From Datisca glomerata (lineage: Eukaryota > Streptophyta > Magnoliopsida > Cucurbitales > Datiscaceae): a DNA stretch of 64,000 nucleotides. Below are positions 57,593 through 64,000 of the stretch, in pieces. The translations under genes and the position numbers were made by a program. The notes under the pieces are model-generated. The model was given only the letters and a program-made list of their open reading frames with translations, did no database searches and had not been told where the DNA came from. Position 1 is the first letter of the stretch. Each line of letters opens with the position of its first letter. Location of the stretch: positions 788,256 through 852,255 of the forward strand of contig QANY01011973.1 of NCBI GenBank assembly GCA_003255025.1, read 5' to 3'.

Positions 57593-59737
57593 ATGGAAGC
57601 AAACATAGGGGAGGCTATTAAAGCAAAAGAGATTGCTGAGAAGCGGTTTTCTGAACGAGACTTTGCTGGCGCGAAGAACTATGCACTGAAGGCCAAGAGT
57701 TTATATCCAGGACTGGAGGGTATATCCCAAATGGTGGCCACGTTTGATGTTTACACTGCTTCTGAAGTTCGATATAATGGTGAGATCGATTACTATTCCA
57801 TTCTTGGATTGAAGCAATCTGCAAGCAAAGAGGCAGTGAAGAAACAATACAAAAGGTTGGCTGTGTTGCTCCACCCTGATAAGAACAAGACTGTTGGGGC
57901 TGATGGAGCATTCAAGCTTGTCTCTGAGGCATGGACTCTGCTGTCAGATAGTGGTAAGAGAAGCACATATGACGTCAAGAGAACTGCACAATTATCCGGG
58001 TTTAATCAAACAAACCTTTCTTCAGGTCATGCTTCAGGGGCTGCAGGTTTTAACACTTCGAATTCTTCAGCTTCTCATGGTAGACTTGACACTTTCTGGA
58101 CTGTTTGTACATCCTGTAGGGTTCAATATGAATATCTTAGGAAGTATGTAAACAAGAGACTTTCGTGTAAGAACTGCCGCGGCACTTTCATTGCTGTAGA
58201 AACTGGGACTGCTCCCGTTAGTGGATCTTTCCCTTATTGTTCCTGGTCGTATTTGCCTGGTAATGGGTATGGAAGTCATGGCTTTGATGGAGTTACGTAT
58301 GTTCCAACGGATGCTGCCTTCGTTGCAGGAAATGGGGTCTCAACACATCATTCTGGACATAGATACGAGTATGTTCCAAATGTGTCATTTCAGTGGAGCT
58401 CAATCTCTGGAGCTTCTGATGGAACTATGAGCCGTGATGGACTGTATTCTGGATCTGCTGGTGCCGTTTATCAAACCAATGGGAATGTTTCTCGGGCAGG
58501 GGCAAAAGTTAAAACAAGAGCAAATGGAAAGAGTTCCACAAAAAGCAACGTGGCCGGTGTGAATTCAGGTACACGCTTGAGCTGTTATGAACTTGGATCT
58601 GAGACTGGTCGACTAGATAAGAAAAGGAAGGTTGTTGTGGGAGGCGGTTTTAGAAATAGCTATGAAGAAAAAGGACCAAGGCCTGCTTCAGAAGGAATAA
58701 TGGCAAATGGAAATGCAAGCACGGAACATGATCTTAAGGTTTCCACAGCATCTGAGCATCTTGCTAGACGCAACGCCAATGCACCTTTATTTGACGCCAG
58801 AAAGCTGTTGATTGAGAAGGCAAGGACTGAAATTCGTAAGAGATTAGAAGAGATGAAGTTGGCTTCGGCGGCAGCTGCTGCTGCTGTTAAGCAGAACACT
58901 GCTGTAGAGGCTCAGGTTAGTCAACTTAGAGAGGCAGGACAGGCACCTAAAAAAGTCGATTTTGATGTGTCTGACAAACTTTTAGTGACAATTAATACAG
59001 CCGGTCCAATCTCAATAAACGTCCCGGACCCCGACTTTCACGATTTTGACAAAGATAGATCGGAGGAATGCTTCAAACCAAAACAGATATGGGCTCTATA
59101 TGATGAGGAAGATGGTATGCCTCGCTTGTACTGTCTGATCCGGGAGATTATCTCAATTAGACCATTTAAGATTCTTATCACTTACTTGGGCTCAAAGACA
59201 GATACCGAATTTGGTTTAGTAAACTGGTTGGATTGTGGGTTTACAAAATCATGTGGAAACTTCCGGGCAAAGAACTCTGATGTTGTTGACCAAGTTAACG
59301 TTTTCTCTCATGTTCTTAGCAGGGAGAAGGCTGGAAGAGGAGGTTGTGTACGAATATACCCAAAAACTGGAGATATTTGGGCTGTCTATCGGAATTGGTC
59401 ACGAGACTGGAACCGATCAACCCCAAGTGAAGTAAGACACCAGTATGAAATGGTGGAGGTTCTTGACAATTACTCTGAGGAGCTTGGTGTCTGTGTTAGT
59501 CCCCTTGTGAAATTGGCTGGCTTCAAGACAGTATATCAAAGGAACACCGAAAAAGATGCAATCCGATGGATCCCCAGAAGAGAGATGTTACGCTTTTCAC
59601 ACCAGGTACCCGCGCACTTACTCAAAGGAGAGGTGAGTAATTTGCCAGATAAGTGTTGGGATCTTGACCCAGCTGCAACACCTGATGAACTGCTTCACAC
59701 TGGGAAAGAAACGAAAGGTAAGATAGAAACTAGTTGA
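57593..59737 (+). CDS. DnaJ (J-domain) protein with DUF3444
   Basis: One uninterrupted exon of 714 codons. Residues 1-60 form a helical repeat-like N-terminus (K-A-K-E-I-A-E-K-R-F). The J domain is about 66-127 with the HPD triad at 94-96, needed to stimulate Hsp70 ATPase. A zinc-ribbon-like segment follows at 170-199 (F-W-T-V-C-T-S-C...C-K-N-C, C172, C175, C192, C195). The middle is Ser/Gly-rich and disordered, with an Ala run near 424-432 and a Lys/Arg-rich helix. DUF3444 spans about 490-690 (Q-I-W-A-L-Y-D onwards). This plant-specific family (AtDjB/C-type) has no agreed client; nuclear or cytosolic co-chaperone roles are inferred. The start is supported by the standard M-E-A-N...A-I-K-A-K-E opening. 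Several antisense or shifted open frames inside it are shadows. Confidence 0.93.
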   Translation: MEANIGEAIKAKEIAEKRFSERDFAGAKNYALKAKSLYPGLEGISQMVATFDVYTASEVRYNGEIDYYSILGLKQSASKEAVKKQYKRLAVLLHPDKNKTVGADGAFKLVSEAWTLLSDSGKRSTYDVKRTAQLSGFNQTNLSSGHASGAAGFNTSNSSASHGRLDTFWTVCTSCRVQYEYLRKYVNKRLSCKNCRGTFIAVETGTAPVSGSFPYCSWSYLPGNGYGSHGFDGVTYVPTDAAFVAGNGVSTHHSGHRYEYVPNVSFQWSSISGASDGTMSRDGLYSGSAGAVYQTNGNVSRAGAKVKTRANGKSSTKSNVAGVNSGTRLSCYELGSETGRLDKKRKVVVGGGFRNSYEEKGPRPASEGIMANGNASTEHDLKVSTASEHLARRNANAPLFDARKLLIEKARTEIRKRLEEMKLASAAAAAAVKQNTAVEAQVSQLREAGQAPKKVDFDVSDKLLVTINTAGPISINVPDPDFHDFDKDRSEECFKPKQIWALYDEEDGMPRLYCLIREIISIRPFKILITYLGSKTDTEFGLVNWLDCGFTKSCGNFRAKNSDVVDQVNVFSHVLSREKAGRGGCVRIYPKTGDIWAVYRNWSRDWNRSTPSEVRHQYEMVEVLDNYSEELGVCVSPLVKLAGFKTVYQRNTEKDAIRWIPRREMLRFSHQVPAHLLKGEVSNLPDKCWDLDPAATPDELLHTGKETKGKIETS

Positions 59738-60845
59738 GAAAGATGGCTGTGATTTATTGGAGAGAGAATTTGAGCATTTTTAAACGAATTTGGTTGAACT
59801 GTACAAATTACTGTCATAGTTTGGCTATACAGGCCAAAGCAAGATTAACTCCATGATTTTAGATGGTGCCATGTTTACTGAGTAACTTGTATCAAGAAAA
59901 ATTAACTCGAATGTGGGTGCTATACATACCTGTTGCAAAGTCCTGAACACGTTGAAGCGGCATATGTATTTTTAACTCGAATTCATTGCTTAGCAAATGT
60001 GAGGCCGAATACTACACGGCCACCAGAAGGGGGGCTTATTTGTTTGGACAACTCTTACAGATCAATGTCCTCCGATGAGAAATTATGAAAACTACAAGTG
60101 TATTAATTTTTTTTTTTGTAAAACAGGGAGGTGAACCCATATTTTTCTTGGCTTGACTGTTGTGCAGATTCCAAACACTCTGATTCTTCCTGGAAAAACA
60201 AAACCAGCTTGGAGGTGGAAATCTTCTATTCCAAGCCAATATGGCTTGTCAGTGACATGAGTGTATAACGAAGAGGGAGCTAGAAATGTTGGCTGCCAGT
60301 GCCCTTCAATTGTTTATTTCCTATTGCATATGTCTTTTTGCCCTTCAGATTCTATTAGACTTTATTCTGACCGTTTCCCGCAGACTTTCCTTTTCTTATT
60401 AGTTACTTCTGATTCGTTTTTGTCAAGTTCTTTTGCGACCCATAGAATGCATGCAAAGAACAGTGCTAACTTTGTCATTGGCATGATTGATGAAATAAAT
60501 AAGAAGAATGTACATGCATTGTAGTGAGAGAGATGGAAGTGCCATGAAAATCTGTGGATTAAATTTCAAGTTGGGAGTTGCTTAAGTAGAGTGACGTGAA
60601 TGATGGCTTTTCGAATGTTAATTTTTACAAACATTGTTGTCATATCACATTATCATTTATTATCATCATGAGATTGGATTCGGATCAACTCGCAGGAAAC
60701 ATGACACATCATTTTTTCACGAGAATTGATAAAAAATTTAAATGTTTCTTTAATTTATTTAAAGTTAATGTGACCTTAGATTTGACATATCACTCTCATG
60801 TTTGATTAAACATGAGAGGAACTGGATCCCATAGGAATTACCTAA
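59738..60845. other. J-protein 3' region and spacer
   Basis: The first ~250 bp are probably 3' untranslated region. There is a T run at 60108-60118. The open frame at 60261-60524 has no recognisable content. No gene supported. Confidence 0.45.
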
Positions 60846-61312
60846 TGTTGGTCACAAGTGATGCTATTGATCACAATCTTAAACTTAAAAGTTGCAGCTT
60901 CTTGTCAGAAAAGAAAGTACAGTTGAGCTTGCTATAATATTTTCACGTGATTTAAATGATAGTCAAACTGCCAATCAAATTTTCTCAAGTACAAAATTTT
61001 AAGTTTAAATGATCGCTTCTCCAATATCATGAGTTTTGAATTATATTAAAATTGGTCATGTAAAAGAATTTTTCCCTCTAAAACAAAATGTATCAAGAGT
61101 AGAGAAAATAAACACGAGAGTAAGCGATTTGTAAATGCTTGTATTTCATGATCTTTCAGTTTATAATTTGACATGTATTTATAGGTTTGTAATACAATCT
61201 AATCTCTAAATAAAATAAGAATAAGCAGAATATTCTTTGAGATTAAGTTTATTTCTTAAGATTCAATTCATCTTTTAGGTGAATAACTGAGTTTTATTTA
61301 TCAATATTAACA
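60846..61312 (-). mobile_element. Possible minus-strand solo LTR
   Basis: Read on the minus strand the segment starts TGTTAATATTGATAAATAAA and ends ACCAACA, giving TGTT/AACA inverted ends. It contains CCTATAAATACATGTC (61175-61190 on the complement), a typical LTR TATA box followed by a leader. No matching 5-bp target duplication is seen (CCTAA left, ATTTT right), so borders are tentative. Confidence 0.35.
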
Positions 61313-61816
61313 ATTTTTTGAATTTGAATCATTTTGCATAGTGTGGCAAATCTGATGGTCGTTGTGATTGCCACCAAATTTACAACGATGACGATTCCCT
61401 TCATTCAATTCTCTATATTTCGTGAATTTCTATGCGACTTTTACATTTCAACCACCTTGACCATGTGTTTGGCTTCAGATCAGCTTCTTCAGATCCGTCA
61501 ACGTGGTAAATTCTACTATTTTCGCAATGCTTTCATATCATTTGCTTTAATTATTTTTTCCTCTTCTTTGCTGTGGCTAAGCACCACGAATTATTCCTAT
61601 TCAGGTCACTATAGATTTAATAGTTTTCTATATGACCCTCCAGACTTAGTCGGATAACAATATTCTGAAAATTTGGTGTTGGCGAAAAAAATGGCATTGC
61701 ACAAAAATATATTAGCGAGGGGATACGGGATAGTCTTTCAAACGGCGTCGCTTGGGAAAACCATTATGGTAGCCCGTCGATGAAGAAAGAAGCGAAGAAG
61801 TCGAGTTGACTACAAA
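61313..61816. other. Upstream region of the TMEM256-like gene
   Basis: The open frame at 61334-61657 lacks a family match and is probably chance. The last 100 bp are GC-richer and likely the leader of the following gene. No clear TATA box. Confidence 0.4.
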
Positions 61817-63217
61817 ATGGATTCTCGTCTCTGGCACAAAGTTGCAGCAGTTTCTGGTATTCATCTCTTCCGCTTTCATTTACATGTTTTCACTTCTGGG
61901 ATTGTTGATCTAAATTTACGTTTCATTTAGATTACAGGGTGAAAATTTTACTGTATCTGCGAATACTCAGTTGATTAATTTGGTTTAAAACAGGAGTGGC
62001 AGCTCTCGGTTTGGGCACATATGGTGCTCACGTCTTCAAGCCCAAGAACCCAGCTTACAAAGATGTCGGTTTCTCTTTTGCACGCTACCCTTTTGATTTT
62101 ACATTCCAGTTTAGTCCAATTCTTTGTTATAATTTAGTTTTTACACGACCGTTCAAGGTTTTATCTTTCAGTTGTGCTTAATCTGTGTTTTTTCCTCCCT
62201 TTCTTTTTTTGAACATTGGGAAGGTCTGGCAAACGGCTTCTCTGTATCATTTGGTCCACACAGCAGCTCTGCTTGCTGCCCCTTCAACCAAAAACCCCAA
62301 TATTGTGAGTTCCTAATTTCATCCATTTACATCCCAGAGTTTATAGCTACGTTTATTATCATATTTTTGGTCTTCAATACCAAAATCTTGTAAAGTTCTT
62401 TCCTTACGGCATGTGCAAACAGTATGCAAAAGCAAATGTATGTAATCAATTTTTTATTAGTGGTATAGCGATAATGGTTGCTTCTTTGTTTTTGGGGGTA
62501 TTCTATGGGTTTTGTATGTTGATGTCGTCTCTTTTATCATATGTTTTTTCAGTTTGGAGGTCTCTTGACTGCTGGAATTCTCGCATTCTCAGGAACGTAA
62601 GGCCTTTCTTTTTAACTTTGATATTTGAAAAAATATATTTGTAGCCCATACCATTTGAGTTTTCAACCTTTAAATAATAAACCTTTCCTGAGTGAGTTAG
62701 AATTATGGCTTTCCATTTGCAATGGTTTTCCATGTGTTGGTTTGAAGCCCCACCCCATGAAACATCAACAAAGAAACATAACCATTGACTTGGATGAGAT
62801 AAATCCTAAAATATTAGCCGTCTATCCTGAAATGAAATGGTTGATAGAAATAACGGAGCGCTATAGGATTGCTTCTTCACAAGTTTATCCCTGCCGGACC
62901 GGCAGCTGCTGGGTCTCTCAATCTCTCCTAACTTCTCCCAGTCAAGAAATCATTTTCTGTGAATTCTTCTCGCTAAGAAAGGTTAAGTAACTCTTTAACT
63001 GAAACCAGTCCTATTGGCACTAATTCAGCTCACTCAGTTCAAAACAATGTTTCTGGCTTCTGCGTACTGAATTTATTCTCTTTAAGTGACAGAATTGAAG
63101 TTTCTGGCATTTTTTAGGTGCTATACCGTGGCATTGCTCGAGGACAGGAAGTATTCAGCCTTAGCTCCATTTGGTGGCTTTGCTTTCATTGGTGCATGGG
63201 CAAGCTTGCTTTTCTAG
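61817..63217 (+). CDS. TMEM256/DUF423-like small membrane protein
   Basis: Five exons (61817-61856, 61994-62064, 62224-62304, 62553-62596, 63118-63217) join in frame to 111 residues; all introns are GT-AG. The product begins M-D-S-R-L-W-H-K-V-A-A-V-S-G and contains G-L-G-T-Y-G-A-H-V-F, W-Q-T-A-S-L-Y-H-L-V-H-T, F-G-G-L-L-T-A-G-I-L-A-F-S-G-T and a C-terminal F-G-G-F-A-F-I-G-A-W. This is the conserved pattern of the DUF423/TMEM256 family. Four hydrophobic segments are expected, giving an integral membrane protein. Biochemical function is unknown in plants. The reading frame and length are complete; each exon is shorter than 101 bp, so simple ORF scans miss it. Confidence 0.92.
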
Positions 63218-64000
63218 CTCCATTTGAAATCAACTTTGTTACTGAATTTACCGTTTTATGTTTCGATGCCAAGATTTGGATACAGATTCAGAAATGCCTC
63301 TTTTTTACAGTTGTTCATGGATCTTCTCATCATCAATATTCTCCTGATATGTTCTATGATGTAATCATCGCAATGTACATGGATCTTTGAATAATACCAT
63401 CTACTTGGTTCTTCAATGTCGTTATATGACAAGTGATATGGTTCTTCGATATTTTTGTCAAAAGCTCGAGATTTTCGAGCTTCATAAAGCGATTAAACTT
63501 TATCGATTTGCATTTCCTCATTATCAATTATTGTCGTCTCTTTCATTACAAGTTAAAATATGTGATTTGAACAAGTTAAGATATACGATTTGAACGTTGT
63601 GTCTGTATTAAATGTGATAAGGCCACATAAAATATGCGTCATTAATAGAGAAGTGGTGATCAGTCACACATACTTTCTTGGAATCATTCGCAATCAATCA
63701 CGTAAAGTTTTCGGCAGTTATCAATGTGGCAAAGAGGGGTTTTAGATCTGGAGTGGCCTGATCTGAAACTCTCATAAGATTGTTTGGCAAGCATTTGAGA
63801 GAACTAAAAAGTTACTGAAAAGTTATATTGATTTAAAGAGGAACGACATCCACACCATCAAACGACTTATGATTCATTCAAATAAATGGACATTTATTCC
63901 CCTTTCGATTGACTTGTAATCCATTCCTAAATCAATGGACATATTACGTCCTACTCTTTCTTAAGCCTGGGGTCGAGTGCACTAGATTTCCGCCAGTTTT
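63218..64000. other. Downstream spacer to window end
   Basis: It probably includes the 3' untranslated region of the TMEM256-like gene. A short duplication around AAGTTAAGATATACGATTTG / AAGTTAAAATATGTGATTTG lies at 63550-63595. No further gene recognised; a gene may begin beyond 64000. Confidence 0.4.

Noticed and set aside
57618..58899. Multiple antisense and shifted frames in the J-protein gene
   Set aside because: Shadows of a strong 714-codon coding exon.
61334..61657. 107-codon hydrophobic frame before the TMEM256-like gene
   Set aside because: No family resemblance and no clear start context; probably chance in T-rich DNA.
62625..62990. 121-codon frame inside the TMEM256-like gene
   Set aside because: Falls entirely in intron 4 of a gene whose exons splice perfectly around it, and resembles nothing known.

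Overview
This is a nuclear genome window from a flowering plant, most likely a eudicot. The evidence is split genes with GT-AG introns, AT-rich intergenic DNA, and degenerate Copia, Gypsy, Helitron, MULE-like and pararetroviral sequences. I assigned genes by reading reconstructed exons against remembered protein families; no database search was run. The species cannot be named from the sequence.

Layout. 1-7507: end of a Copia element, then a broken Ty3/Gypsy element holding an inserted LTR-like piece, a 79-bp minisatellite and an antisense open frame. 8037-9415: three decayed Helitron-like elements lying end to end. 11331-13601 (+): FRS10-type FAR1-related transcription factor. 15940-16536 (-): small membrane-anchored DUF761 protein. 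19652-21165: MULE/foldback-like element with inverted arms and an array of short palindromes. 21166-26820: decayed endogenous caulimovirid (plant pararetrovirus) in permuted order (RT-RNase H, promoter, tRNA-Met primer site, movement protein). It ends about 200 bp before G6PD1 (27020-31662, +; plastidic glucose-6-phosphate dehydrogenase, 10 exons). G6PD1 intron 7 contains a Helitron. ADA2A (32272-38421, -; 13 exons) is convergent with G6PD1.

39391-42490: repeat-rich DNA with a likely captured MED8 exon. 42490-45686: tandem chain of gag-chromodomain Gypsy deletion derivatives sharing an LTR, abutting an LRR receptor-like fragment. 47462: another Helitron 3' end. 50299-50763 (+): intronless F-box gene of the SNE/SLY type. 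50764-56480: gene-free AT-rich DNA with small duplications. 57593-59737 (+): J-domain/DUF3444 protein with a leader intron. 60846-61312: possible minus-strand solo LTR. 61817-63217 (+): TMEM256/DUF423 small membrane protein with 5 exons.

The host genes do not form a pathway. They are independent housekeeping or regulatory loci: light and chromatin transcription control (FRS10, ADA2A), plastid NADPH supply (G6PD1), gibberellin signalling (SNE-like) and a chaperone partner. They are separated by transposon graveyards. The most unusual part is 19.6-30.3 kb, where a palindrome-rich inverted-repeat element, a permuted viral integrant and an intronic Helitron surround one intact metabolic gene.
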